Notes under the pieces: model-generated | The model's database searches: none | Told to the model about the DNA's origin: nothing | What the model saw: only the letters and a program-made list of their open reading frames with translations | Assembly: GCA_032622095.1 (NCBI GenBank) | Contig: CP136066.1 | Coordinates: 130,727,917-130,791,916, forward strand | DNA from: Siphonodentalium dalli | Taxonomy: Eukaryota > Mollusca > Scaphopoda > Gadilida > Siphonodentaliidae | Reading direction: 5' to 3' | DNA length: 64,000 nucleotides | Translations under genes and position numbers: made by a program | Shown: positions 22,901-35,588 of the stretch, one piece after another | Layout: each line of letters opens with the position of its first letter | Position numbering within the stretch: position 1 is the first letter of the stretch

Positions 22901-23800
22901 TGAGAGGTCATATCATGGGTGAATTACCTGAGGCCATTCTTAGATCAGCATTACGCTCTCCCAGGGTGTATATTGGCAAGTATATCTGACCCTGTCGCAG
23001 TTGGTGGTGGGCTAAATGTTATTAAAACATACTCGGTATTTGCGTAATTGGATACTAAATGTGATTAGAGACGTGCTCGGTGTTCAGGTTGAACTAGCTG
23101 TATACAATGCTCACATGGTTGTATCGTGTCGTATTGTCTCAGAATAAATAAGCTTACTGTTTAAAGATAGTGCATCTCTTCTGGGCCACAATCCCGCGAT
23201 TTCCGGACAAGCTACTCATTGCTTTTTGTGTGAATAAAATACAGATAAAACTAAAGATTTTGTATATTGTTATCTATAAAGTCAAAATAAATAAAGTGGT
23301 TTATTTCTGATTCAACAGAGCGTAATTCGCGGTGAAAGATATAAATTGTTAATGTGATAAGACATTCTAAACAAAATGGATATTAATTGGTGGAAGGTTA
23401 TCCGAACATGTGTCTTCGATTTATACATGTGTATCTGTTGTTGTATATATTGAATATACATAAAATTGCTTGGAAGCGGATACACTATCTTCAAGGCGTT
23501 ACATTGAATTATATAAAATGTTGTTGTTGTTATCCTAGTGGATGGGGCCCTGACTACATTTTTGATGGTTTAAAAATAACATAGAAAATACTAAAATGTC
23601 ATTCTAATTGAACTGAAAAAAACATTTAATCAATAATGAGTTTTAGCGACAGTGATAATCTATATTACAAACTCTGAACTGTATGTATACTTTCTTATGC
23701 AATAGCTGTCTATATAATACATGTCCTCACACGACAAAGTCCAACTTGAATGCAAGGTCGAAATTTAATTGGACCATTTCTAATACAGATAAATTTATTT
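22901..23800. other. No gene recognised
   Basis: AT-rich sequence between the minisatellite and the 270-bp duplication. Confidence 0.4.
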
Positions 23801-24335
23801 ATATGAAATTGTATGACTGCTTATATGTGTGCATCCACATAAAGATACAAAGGAAGAGAGAAAGATATAGAAAGGAAAAGAATTTTCAAATTTACAACGC
23901 ACAATTACCAGAGTTATATTTAAAAGACCTCTTGGGTGCCATCACTTTTTGCAATGTATGCAGCAGTTGTCATGGTAACAATTGGTATGTGGTCTTCACA
24001 GAAAATAAATATTCTCAGAAAGGCTAGGCCCGGGTCATTATTTGACAAGTTCGAGTCTTATACTGACAGAAATTGTATGACTGCTTATATGCGTGCATCT
24101 ACAGAGGTGAAAGATACAAAGGAAGGGAGAAAGATATAGAAAGCAAAAGAACTTTCAAATTTACAACGTAATTACCCGAGTTATGTTTAAAAGATCTATT
24201 GGGCGCCATCACATTTTGCAATATATGCAGCGGTTGTCATGGTAACAATTGGTCTGTGGTCTTCCCTGAAAGCAATTATTCTCAGAAACGCTAGGCCCCG
24301 GTCATTTTATGACACGTTCGATTCTTATACTGTAA
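23801..24335 (+). repeat. Tandem duplication of about 268 bp, possibly exon-bearing
   Basis: The first copy (23801 to about 24069) and the second (about 24070-24335) are similar along their length, both starting near ATTGTATGACTGCTTATAT. In one plus-strand frame both copies stay open over about 45 codons: copy 1 has FAMYAAVVMVTIGMWSSQK and copy 2 FAIYAAVVMVTIGLWSSLK, a hydrophobic membrane-like segment, followed by RKARPGSLFDKFESYT and RNARPRSFYDTFDSYT. The two peptides differ mostly conservatively. No family is recognised, and the exon borders are not clear. Confidence 0.6.
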
Positions 24336-25900
24336 TATTTGAAGTGAATCATCACCATCGGGACTCCTGACGTTACGTTAATTGAGCCCAAAGACAATGC
24401 TATGATTTTTTTTTATGAATGACCTTTAAATACCCAAATGACCTTGACATTTGTAGAGAATTTTGCTCAACATCATTTTCTACAAAAATGATACCTATAT
24501 ATCATGTTAGGGCACTAATGACCATTCTTGAAGTATTTTCATTTCCCACCATTTTTCTTTCCTATTTGGACCCTTTAATAGGGTCTACGTATAGTCGTAT
24601 GGTGTTCCAACGAGGCTATACTTATACAAACTAAACTACTGGGGTAAAGTTATGATGACCATCCTTGGAAGTAATGAGAAAACAATCCACTGCAGATCAG
24701 ATTATTTATTTTTAAAATATCATAACATTTATCATCCAGAATGGGTTTCCCATTATTATGACCGGCCTCAGGTGGGTGGAAACCAAATTATTTATATGCT
24801 ATTATACGCTCAAATATCCAACACCAAATTGTGGAATGGGGGCTAACCAAATGTTTCACTCATTTGAGCCCAGTTGTAATTTCCAACACTAGGAATTGTG
24901 AATGGGACAGTCGAAAAATCCAGGACATGTTGACATGATCCTACGCATAAATACGAATTATCACATATTCATGTAATATGTATGGTTATTTAAATCTTGA
25001 CATTCAAATAAGTCATCATATGGAGTTCTGGATAGTACAGGTCGTCCTTTTACATGGATTTCAACGTCACAATTTCTTGTTTTCATCGCTTTGGTTCAAT
25101 GCTGATACCGCGCCTTTCTGCAACCATACACTGCCGGAAGTCACCAAAGTTTCACCTTTATGGTATACTGTGAATTGTGTGTGACGTTACAAGTACGTAC
25201 TCCCACCCTCCCTCCCGCTCACCAGGGGCCCATCCTATAGAATACAATTTTTGTAATAGCAGGCTTATTTGAGCCGCACAGAAGGTGTCGAGTACTAAAG
25301 AACACTGCAATCTAATAGCGTACCCGATTTCTTGTTAATCACAAAAGGCAGCAAATCGAGTACTATCGACCACCGTTCGTTGAACACATCGAAAAAAATT
25401 GTGATTTTGTCAAGGGAAATTACTCAAATGATATATGCGAATGATATGGCAATGCCTATTTGTGTCAGTTGGTGAGTGATATAGTTGATGTATATAAAGG
25501 TACATTATGTGCGACTAGTTTCCGATACTTGGGTTATTTTGATCACAATTGCGCACGGTGAAAATTCATTCCTTCGGTTTCATGTGGAAGACTGGTTACC
25601 ATGTTCAGATGTTTTGTCACATGTTTCTTAACGGTTCGTCGAAATAGGTAGGCAAACAGGCATATCGGTTGCACTTGAAATGCAAAATAGCATTTTTAGA
25701 TTACCAAGGGTGGAACCTGATTTGTCTAGCTAGCTTTGGACAGAGACAGCGGTCGAAATATTAGAAATGGGAAATTCTAGACCTTAACAGTTGAAAAGTT
25801 TCAGGTACCATGCAGATGGAAAAATTCAACCCATGATGGGGGTGCGATGGCTGTTCTCGGACTTGGTATTTTCGACCTGTGTCAAGGATGGGTGTTCATT
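24336..25900. other. No gene recognised
   Basis: AT-rich sequence without long conserved-looking frames. Confidence 0.4.
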
Positions 25901-25942
25901 TGGAAATTCACTCATGGAACATGGAAATTCACTCATGGAACA
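25901..25942 (+). repeat. Perfect 21-bp tandem duplication
   Basis: Two identical adjacent copies (25901-25921, 25922-25942) of a unit starting TGGAAATTCACTCATGG. The unit length is a multiple of three, so the open frames running through it are not broken; those frames have no recognised domain. Confidence 0.9.
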
Positions 25943-26381
25943 TTCTGTGCGGAACTATTGGCCAAATTATATTGTTTAGACCACAAGGTGACCGCAAACT
26001 TCTTGAACACACAAATACCATGCAGTTCAAGTAAGTTACACAATGTCATGGCAAATACTTGGGGTCCACTGATTATTAACGCAACTTAACCTGAAATTAT
26101 CTGTAGCTGTTTTTTGTTTCAGCACGAAATGCCACCATCCCCGATAAACCGCGTATCTGTGCAGCTTCTAGACGCCACAACTGTCCGATCTCGCTACTCT
26201 CATCGGGGACGGCCTCGGACAATCGCCATTTCGACCAGACTACACTTTGTAGTCGAAAATATATATGACACTGATTTACTGCCTTCTTTGTGAATTTCCA
26301 ACCCAACGGTATGCCACTTTGCACAACTTCGCCATACTACGTTATGATTTTTTTTCGTTTTAAATGGTGCATATATTTCTT

Positions 26382-26448
26382 AGATCATGCCATGAATCTC
26401 TACTCTGGCTGACACCGTCAACCAGAGTAGAGATTCATGGCATGATCT
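26382..26448. repeat. Perfect hairpin, 27-bp arms
   Basis: 26382-26408 (AGATCATGCCATGAATCTCT and seven more bases) is the exact reverse complement of 26422-26448, with a 13-base loop. A third identical 27-base copy lies at 28447-28473. It sits between units of the fold-back left arm. Confidence 0.95.
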
Positions 26449-27707
26449 ATATATTTCTCAGTCACACATGGTCCCATATTGTGATGCCGATCGAGAAAAA
26501 GTTATCAATATCACTGATTTTGTGCCTTCCTTTGAAAATTCCCCACCCAACGGTGTGCCACTTTACACAACTTCATGATTCTACGTTAAATTTTTTTCAT
26601 TCTAAACGGTGCATTTTTCTCAGTCATACCAAATCCAATTTTGCAATGCCAATTTGAGACTTTCTGGTAGAAAATATCAATAGCGCTGATTTTATGCCTT
26701 TGTGTGTGACTTCCCCATCCAACGGTGTGCCTCTTTCCACAATTTTGCGATTGTGCCGTACATTTTTTTCACTTAAAATAACCTGTGCACTTTACTCTTG
26801 TCGCACCAAGTCCCATCTTGCAATGCCATTCACGGACTTTCTTATTATTGCCACAAATTTTGTATCGTATTGGAGCGTCAATACTGATTTAGACTCATGA
26901 TCATAATGCATTCACATATTTTGAAAGATGTATGTACACAACTTTTGGACAATTCAATGACATATATCCCTTTCTCAAATCAAAACCAATATACATTGGG
27001 TTATAAAGTGAATTATCAGTAGAGCCTGGTTGAAATGCTACTGCGTGGCGAGTCACACTCATCTTCGAGCTACTGTTGTACTAATGCCATATATGTGTGG
27101 TGTTATTAATGATTTGTGTTGTGCTGAGGTGAAAATATGCTCGCAAACATCCACAGTAAACATTTTACACCAAGCTCTAATAATAAATGATAAGCATTAA
27201 TTGTTTTTAGTCAAATGTGAAGGACTCAATGTTGGTATATAAAATTTGCTAACATCAGCGCTGACTTTTTCTCAAATCGCTCGGATTAGCCAAACACTGT
27301 GAAAATGACAACTTTATAAAAAATTACATGTAAATTTGTGTGACAGCATCAGTTTGACCTACCAGCACCATAGCAATTCAGCAGGACCGACCAACATCAT
27401 AGCAGCCTAGCAGGACCCTTGACCAGGGGTGAGTGTTATTTGTTTGTGTGGTCTTTTGTTGGTTTCATAATCCTGAGAGAAAAAGCAATGCAGTCTTTTG
27501 GAAGTAACTGGAATGCAACTGGTGCCAATGATTCCATACAATTTGAATCAGGACACGCGATATTGAATCGATCAGATGAAAGATTCTTCTGAATCACATC
27601 GAATTGATTCGCAGGGCCCTAATTGAAACAACCGTATACAATAATGTACATGCAATGGATTAAGGTAATAATACATGTACATACCAACATTCAACATGCT
27701 GCTGTAT

Positions 27708-27783
27708 TCAATGTAAGTGATTCTAACAATTCTGGCATTCTGGCATTCAATGTAAGTGATTCTAACAATTCTGGCATTCATTC
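27708..27783 (+). repeat. Two-copy 38-bp tandem repeat
   Basis: The phrase ATTCAATGTAAGTGATTCTA followed by ACAATTCTGGC occurs twice, 38 bases apart, inside the fold-back element's central region. Confidence 0.85.
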
Positions 27784-29260
27784 AGGGAGAATACACTGAT
27801 GTCAGTCTGGATTATTTATTTCGCCCAGACAACATACACATGTAGCCATGTATATGCACACTATACACTTATATGCACACTACATGTACTGGTATACTTT
27901 AAATTTTACAATGACTTTATTACATTCGTATCTGTGATTTACCTTGATTTCTCGAGTTATTATAAACTATAATTGAACTCCTGAATTATGTCACTTATCC
28001 TGTTATGTATTTATATTCGCAATCGAAATTTATGCGTCATGGGTATAATGGCAGTGATATTATAATTTCTCGTAAATTAAGATGTTTATAATGGAATATG
28101 ATTAAACAGAGAATAATCACTTGATTGAACTGATGCCATGAAAAAATTCAATGCAGGGTCTAATTTGTGTTTGTACAACATCCCTGCCTCTCATGAATTA
28201 TTTCATGTCACCAGTTCAATGAAGTGAATACTCTCTATATATTACTGGTATCCACAAAATAAGCCATTTATCAGGGCCATGATCGTGCTGACACTATTAT
28301 TAGGCACCTAAGAGTACCAATTCACATTAGAAACTTCCTATTAAATAATTGTGCCAAGCAGGAGTGGGGCAGGGATACCAGAATGTGCTCACTGGATGCA
28401 ATCACATTACTACATGTATATGTTCTGAAGTAGTTCGATAAAAGATAGATCATGCCATGAATCTCTACTCTGGCTACAGGCGTATCAAGGTTCATAGATT
28501 GTCCACTTACAAGTACAGTAATTATCCACACGAATTAGTCTCCTGTTTTTTTTTAAACGCAACATCTAATCATGAGATTTTTCATGCCAGACTCAACAAG
28601 ATAAATAATCTGTTTCTTCAAATAACAAATAGGTGTGCTCTTAGTTGATGTTGGTCCACTCTCCATTGCATGTCACTTAGAGTACAGAAGTCTTTGTTTG
28701 AATTTTCTTATTTTTCCGTTATGAATCCGTTGTTTTGTTATGTGTGTCAATTTAAAAAAAAAATCCTGAAAAAAAACAGATGCTGAAATGAATAAATTGT
28801 ATTAACATATAAACACAAGAAGACATACATTTTTGGGATTGACATCCTCAGCCAGAAAAGTCCCGATTGGCATTGAAAAATTGGACATGGTGTGAACAAA
28901 TAAAATCAATGGAATTAATAACTTCGACTAGAAACTTTTCAGAACGTCTTGGATCGCACCGTGGGATGGAGAAGTCACACACAAAGGCATAAAATCAGCG
29001 CTATGGATATTTGCTACCAGAAAGTCTCAAATTGGCATTGCAACATTGGATTTGGGGTGACCGAGAAAAGTGCACCATTTAGAATAATTTTTTTTAACGT
29101 AGAATCGTTCAATTGTGTAAAAGTGAGGTGGGGAATTTTCAAAGGAAGGCACAAAATCAGTGATATTGATAACTTTGACCAGAAATTCTCGATCGGCATC
29201 ACAATATGGGACCGCATTACAAAGAACATGTACCCAGCTAATCCCACTCACCATTATTCG

Positions 29261-30970
29261 CACAGAGAATCGTCGTGATCACGGCGTGAAAAATCAATAG
29301 TGCAGTGGTAATCTGATACTGAACTTTTACAAAAATGGTATTATTGATGTACTATAGAACCCGCTTATAGCCAGTACTTTATCATTCCTATTGAGATTTT
29401 TTACATTTTACAAAGCTGTAGCGTTCGAGTACTATGCAAACATGAAAAGATGAAACTTTCAGGCCCCTTTTTCTCAACCAAATGGAAATATTTGCCGGTC
29501 AAGTGAATCCCGGTATATAGATTGTTCGCCAAAAAAATCATATAAGTTATTACATGTCAATGGATGTGTTCTACATGTAAAGAGTTCTGGGCATATATTG
29601 AGTTTCTATCTACAATGAAAGAAATATATTGATAGAAATACAGTCTAATACTATAGAACATAAAATTTGTATTACAAAATTAGTAAATCACAAATTAGCG
29701 CTGATATTACAAAAACTGTATTCTATATTATAGGCCTCAGGGCGTTACCCATACACGACACGAGCGGGGTCGTTATAATGGATTGTTTCCACATATGCTT
29801 GTGAAACGCTCCAGTACGTGCCACGACCTGCTATACACCATGTAGTAGTAAAGAACAGAAAATAGCAACAATGCAAATCCGTCCGATTTACCATCTATCG
29901 AAAACCTACCAAATTTAGTCGATGTATCCCTTAAATATTACCATACAAATAAGATTGTGACACCTTTATAGACTTGTTGTGAAATACATATTACTGCATG
30001 ATGTTGAAACGGATGGTTTGGCGAAGAATTCCTCCTTAATATAATACCACACCCTTGAACTCTGTTTTTATATCGGACAATTAAATTTATTTCGGCGCCC
30101 AAAATTATGTGTTTCTTGTGAGCCAAACTACCTTATCCCGGCGACCCAAAAGACCAAACGCTGACATCACAGTAAGATCAGATAAACACTATATAATAAC
30201 TCATCTAACGCTAAATGTCATGTCATCGACTGATAATTAAGATACACATATATATTATATATACAAAGCTTGAACGATATCGAAGAAATATTATTTTTAT
30301 ATATTCAGTTTTGATTCGCGACTTCATTTACATATTCAGTTTCACGACATACCTCAATACTGTATACTGAACGTTGGATATGCACGCTGATCGGGCGTAT
30401 ATATATATAGTCTCCCCACCCTCTCCGCCCGTGTACACGATTATTGACCTATATATTGTTTTCATTTGCACTATTATCTACATGTAGATATTGATGTGTG
30501 CTCATAACTATACTCTGTTATACCGGACAAGTCCGGCGATTTGAGAATACAAATTCTGAATTCTGAATTCATGTCAGCAGAATTTTGCGACTATACTGAA
30601 ATTAAAATAGTGGAAACAGCCAATGATCGGTCGGTATTATAATCGAGGTCGGGTCTTATTAATGTTCGATAGCTTTGAAGAATACTTGATAACACTTCCA
30701 AAACAAACTATAAAATTCAAGAGGCGCTTTACTGGGACTCACAAAATATTACCGTGTCGGAATCAAAATAATATCAAGTTGACAAGCATGGTCGTGCGCT
30801 AAGAATATATATTTTTATTCGTATGTGGATTCGAAGAAGGGGTTTCCAAACTGAAATTTCATATTTCCGAGAATCGAGCTGGAATAATATTGATCTGAAT
30901 TTCCTTCGTCGTCTTTTGACCCGAAAGAGAGACTTGAAGATGCACTCAAAGGGACGGGCGGACTTCGTTG
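29261..30970. other. No gene recognised
   Basis: AT-rich sequence between the fold-back element and the first Helitron array; short TA tracts near 30250 and 30402. Confidence 0.4.
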
Positions 30971-31814
30971 TCTACTATATATTTTGAGACTTCCGTATAT
31001 ATATATGTGTGTGTATATATATATGTGTGTGGGTACTTCATGGAATCGAAAACGGTTGGACAGATTGAGCTCAAATTTCGTATATAAATGTAAAATCCCA
31101 CGGACACCGCCGTGATCGCGTTTTGGAGAAGCTCAGAGCACCGTTTCTCCCTTCCCAATCATCAAAATCACCGCAATCGGCACTTCGGGGTTAATAGCTT
31201 ATACTTATCTGTATGACGGGAGTCTGATTGTAGCCTGTCGCTCGAAATATCTGTATGACGGGAGTCTGATTGTAGCCTGTCGCTCGAAATATTATGCAGA
31301 GAGATTTCACGACGGGAAGCGTTTGTTTTCAATTCAATGCAATGTTATCGCTCAAAATATTATGCAGAGAGATTTCATGACATTAGGACGGGTACGGCAG
31401 ACTCGAAATATTCTGCAGAGAGATTTCACGACGGGAAGCGTTTTTTTTCAATTCAATGCAATGTTACCGTAGAGAGATTTCACGATGGGAAGCGTTTGTT
31501 TTCAATTCAATGCAATGTTATCGCTCGAAATATTATGCAGAGAGATTTCACGACATTAGGACGGGTACGGGCAGGTTAAAAAAAAGAAAGAATGCGTTGT
31601 CTGTCGTTCCTAGGAAGGGGGGATTTCATCGGGTAAACGCCAGAAACAAAAATTTAAAAAAAACATAAATTAAATTTAAAAAACATTAAATTAATATTAA
31701 AAAAAAAAAATAAAAAAAATATTAACAATTTAAAAAAAATATAAATAAAAACAAAATAATTTTAAAAATGTCATGTTTCTGACCAACCACGCCAGTGGCG
31801 GGCTAACCTGCTAG
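30971..31814 (+). mobile_element. Helitron-like element, family A, unit 1 of array 1
   Basis: Starts TCTACTATATATTTTGAG and ends with the family A 3' end: the hairpin CCGCC-type replaced here by the variant 'accacgccagtggcggg', then CTAACCTGCTAG at 31811-31814. It contains a GT-rich tract, a 'TCATAGAATCGAAAACG'-like block and short repeats of AGAGATTTCACGACGGGAAG (about 31300-31560). The base before it is G rather than the expected A, so its left end may not be an original insertion end. No coding capacity was seen. Confidence 0.65.
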
Positions 31815-31846
31815 TCTACTATATATTTTGAGACTTCCGTATATAA

Positions 31847-31884
<38 letters not shown>

Positions 31885-31940
31885 CTATATATATATATAT
31901 ATATTTGGAAAGTGTGGAGGGCGCTGGCACAGGTCGGTTA
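31815..31940 (+). mobile_element. Family A 5' fragment, truncated by a family B unit
   Basis: Begins TCTACTATATATTTTGAG immediately after the CTAG of the previous unit, runs into a long TA microsatellite (about 31845-31905) and stops where the family B 5' end begins at 31941. It has no 3' end of its own. Confidence 0.65.
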
Positions 31941-32386
31941 TCCTATATATTTTGAAGACCTCTGTCTGTATGTATGTATGTATGTATGTCTGTCTGTATG
32001 TCATTGATACAAATCTACGTTTCTCGACCGATCGGGACGAAACTTGGTACGTGTGTGCAGTTTGACCAGGCGGTGGACGTTGTCGTATTGGCGAGCCCGT
32101 GCGACTCCAGCTTCGCGCATGCGCAGACGAGATATCGGAAACGGGTGGAGCTATCGACTTGAAATTTGCTATGTAAATGTATCTTGCCCCGGATACGAAT
32201 TTTATCGGGTCGCCGAGCCCGTGCGACACCAGCTTCGCGCATGCGCAGACCAGATCTCGGAAACGGGTAGAGCTATCGATTTGAAATTTGGTTTTTGAAT
32301 AGCCCGGACAACGTCGGGCTGGGTAGAGCTATCGACTTGAAATTTGGTTTTTGAATAGCACGGACAACGTCGGGCTCATCGGCCAG
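31941..32386 (+). mobile_element. Helitron-like element, family B, array 1
   Basis: Starts TCCTATATATTTTGAAGACC, has TGTA/TCTG-rich microsatellite, the CTCGACCGATCGGGACGAAA block and about two 122-bp units. The 3' part is present twice: a first hairpin at about 32303-32322 and a second at about 32358-32377 followed by CATCGG and CCAG (32383-32386) in place of CTAG. The next unit follows at once. Confidence 0.7.
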
Positions 32387-32777
32387 TCTCATATATATTT
32401 TGAAGACCTCTGTTTGTCTGTCTGTTTGTTTGTCTGTATGTATGTATGTCATTTATACAAATCTACGATTCTCGACCGATCGGGACGAAACTTGGTACGT
32501 GTGTGTAGTTTGACCAGGCGGTCGTCGTTGTCGTATTGGCGAGCCCGTGCGACGCCCGTGCAGCGCATGCGCAGACAAGATCTCGGAAACGGGTGGAGCT
32601 ATCGACTTGAAATTTGCTATGTGAATGTATCTTGCCCCGGATACGACTTTTATCGGGACGCCGAGCCCGTGCGACGCAAACTTCGCACATGCGCAGACCA
32701 GATCTCGGAAACGGGTGGAGCTATCGACTTGAAATTTGGTTTTTGAATAGCCCGGACAACGTCGGGCTCATCGGCTA

Positions 32778-32778
<1 letters not shown>
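32387..32778 (+). mobile_element. Helitron-like element, family B, array 1
   Basis: Starts TCTCATATATATTTTGAAG directly after the preceding unit, carries about two 122-bp units, and ends with the hairpin AGCCCG...CGGGCT (6-bp stem), then CATCGG and CTAG at 32775-32778. Confidence 0.75.
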
Positions 32779-32829
<51 letters not shown>

Positions 32830-33906
32830 ATGTGTATGTGTGTATATCCTTTATAGAATCGAAAACGGCTGCACCGATCGAGACCAAACTTCCCATCTAA
32901 GGTTAAAAAATCCACGGGAATGGTCGTCCCGGCGTTTTGAAGAAGCTCCGAGCACCCGTTATCCACTCTCAGTCTCAAAAACGGCACTGTGGGGTTAATC
33001 GCGTTGATAGTTAAAGAGCGTTCGTATCCGCAGTGTCGTTGATGAAGAGCGTATGTGTGTAATGTGATTCTTACGTCTGTGTCCGGGCGTCAGCGTGACT
33101 ATATCCAGACATGAGCGTGTTGTGTGATTCTTTGCTTCCTAGGAACGTGGGAGATCCTTTATAGAATCGAAAACGGCTGCACCGATCGAGACCAAACTTC
33201 CCATCTAAGGGTAAAAACACACGGGAATGGTCGTCGCGGCGTTTTGGAGAAGCTCCGATCACCCGTTCTCCGCTCTCAGTCACAAAACCGGCACTGTGTG
33301 GTTAATCGCGTTGATAGTTAAAGAGCGTTCGTATCCGCAGTGTCGTTGATAAAGAGCGTATGTGTGTAATGTGATTCTTACGTCTGTGTCCGGGCGTCAG
33401 AGTGACTGTATCCAGACATGAGCGTGTTGTGTGATTCTTTGCTTCCTAGGAACGGGGGAATTTTTTCATCGGGTCAGTTTTTCCGCACGAGGTGATCTGC
33501 ACCTTGAAACGGGTACCACAAATGATATATATGTGTGTGTCCTTTATAGACTCGAACCGATTGAGCTCAAACTTGCTAACTACGGGAAGTGTCATGGACG
33601 GGCTAAATTGTGACCCCGACCTGACCGACCTGACCTTGACCTTGAAAATGATCAATTCAAGGTCAAATCGGGTAAAATTGAAAAACTCAAAATTAAATTA
33701 AAAAATTAAAAAGGCACAATGAACTCAGTGAAAAACAAAAAATTAAATTAAAAAATTAATTAAAAAAATTAATTAAAAAAGCCAGTAAATTAAAAAGGCA
33801 CAACTAACTCATTGAAAAACAAACAATTAAATTAAAAAACTAATTAAAAAAATAAAAAATTGTCATGTTTCTGACGATTGCCGCCAGTGGCGGGCTAACC
33901 TGCTAG
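32779..33906 (+). mobile_element. Helitron-like element, family A, with internal 308-bp duplication
   Basis: The 5' end is replaced by a TA microsatellite (32779-32822). The block TTTATAGAATCGAAAACGGC and the following roughly 300 bases occur twice in tandem (about 32847-33147 and 33155-33454). After an A-rich module of 'AAAAATTAAATT'-type phrases comes the 3' hairpin CCGCC-AGT-GGCGG and CTAG at 33903-33906. Confidence 0.7.
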
Positions 33907-35588
33907 TCTATCTATACTATATATTTTGAGACTTCGTATATATGTGTGTATATATGTGTGTGTGTACTTCATAGAATCCAAAACGCGTGTACAGATTGAG
34001 ATCAAATTTCGTATGTAAGTGTAAAATCCCACCGACACCGCCGTAGTCGGGTTTACGAGAAGCCCTGAGCACCCTTTATCCACTCCCAAATCACCGCAAA
34101 GGCACGGCGGGGGTTAATCAAGTGATTATTTAATGAGCGTTTGTTTTTTACGCATCGCTATAAAGAGCGTCTGTTTGCCATTCAACGTTATTTGCATCTG
34201 CAGAGAGATATACGGAACACACATTAAATTTAAAAAACATTTGTTTCTGACCAACCCTGCGAGCACGGATGGCTCGCTTTGTTTTTACAGTATATAGTTA
34301 TATACCGAAATCATCCGAGATAATCACGAATATAGCATCAGATTTCTCCCCAGATATACCGTTATGAAGCTACTGGAATTATATTAATCTGCCAATCTAC
34401 GGGAAATTCCAGGGAATGCCGATTGAGCTCAAACTTAAGTGCTTTCCTATTTTTAGAACGTAACACATGTTTACGTCGTGTTGGTGATTGAGGTTCACAA
34501 CGGGGTTAATTGACTGTCCGCTCTTTGCGACGATGAGGTTCACGGCGGGGACTATTGACCAACACTCACAATTTCGTCTTTTGCATCAGATACCAACACC
34601 TCGACCGATCGGATATATGTGTGTATGTGTGTATATATGTGGGTACTTCATAGAATCGAAAACGCGTGTAGGAACGGGCATCCCCACGGCAATGTCGGCT
34701 TATAAGACATCTTTACTACACATGAAAGCCGATGGAATTTACATTTTCTGATGTATACATTTTTTGTTACGACTGAAAATCTTAGTCTATTTCCGAAACA
34801 TTCATATAAACAAGCTCTAAACTTACACCCCTCGATTCCTGCTAACTCACGCAGCTATACACACTGCCACAAACCGTGAACGCCAACGACATTGTTGGCG
34901 AGAAAATAGCCCCCAAGCCGTAAATATCAACAACAACGATATTACTAAATACACGTTTTCGGCAATGTGAGAGTTTTCGGGGAGCCGTGATGCCAACAAC
35001 AACGGCCCGAAGCCCTGAATGCCAACAACAGATTCAATGCAATGTTATATATTATGCAGTCGAGATTTCACGACATTACGACGGGTACGGCAGACTCGAA
35101 ATATTATGCAGACAGATTTCCCGACGGGAAGCGTTTGTTTTAAATTCAATGCAATGTTATCGTAGAGAGATTTCACGAAACAAAGAATGCGTTGTCTGTC
35201 GTTCCTACGAAGGGGGGATTTCTACGGGTAAATTTTTCCGCCAGAAACAAAAAATTAAATTTTAAAAACATTAAATTCATATTAAAAAATAAAAAACAAA
35301 AATAAATAAAAACAAAATAATTACAAAAATGTCATGTTTCTGAAACAAAGCCATGGGACGAAAACAATTTACAATTTAATTAACTTTTGTACTTGAATTG
35401 TTATTGGTCCATGGTGAGACCATAATTTCTCTTGATATAAAGGCAGAATTAACTCATTGATTGTCTCCTCACGTTTTCAATTCTGTATTCTGACCATTCA
35501 GTTCAATTAACGAATCAATCGTTAAAAAATGTATTTAGAAAATGTCATGTTTCTGACCAAGCACGCCAGTGGCGGGCTAACCTGCTAG
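33907..35588 (+). mobile_element. Helitron-like element, family A variant
   Basis: Starts TCTATCTATACTATATATTT right after CTAG. The longest unit of the array (about 1.7 kb) appears composite, with several internal blocks, including an internal phrase at about 34255-34275 that resembles an ending. It ends with the variant hairpin 'cacgccagtggcggg' and CTAG at 35585-35588. Confidence 0.65.

Larger units (their letters stand above)
26264..29260. mobile_element. Fold-back element with long, internally repeated inverted arms
   Basis: The left arm (about 26264-26850) holds roughly four imperfect 150-170 bp units carrying the phrases CACTGATTTTGTGCCTTC, CCCAACGGTGTGCCACTTT and GGTGCATTTTTCTCAGTC. 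The right arm (about 28860-29250) holds the same phrases in reverse complement, for example CAAAGGCATAAAATCAGCGC. About 2 kb of AT-rich sequence separates the arms. No transposase was seen. The structure fits a fold-back type DNA element, or two oppositely oriented copies of a tandem-repeat element. Open frames in the arms (for example near 26100-26320 and 28950) follow the DNA repeats and are not counted as genes. Confidence 0.65.

Noticed and set aside
26097-26324. Possible exon after a TTTGTTTCAG acceptor-like sequence
   Set aside because: Both strands are open here and the distal part overlaps the repeat unit of the fold-back left arm; no protein family fits.
32775-32987. Open frame with a run of Ile-Tyr
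   Set aside because: Translation of a TA microsatellite inside a Helitron unit.
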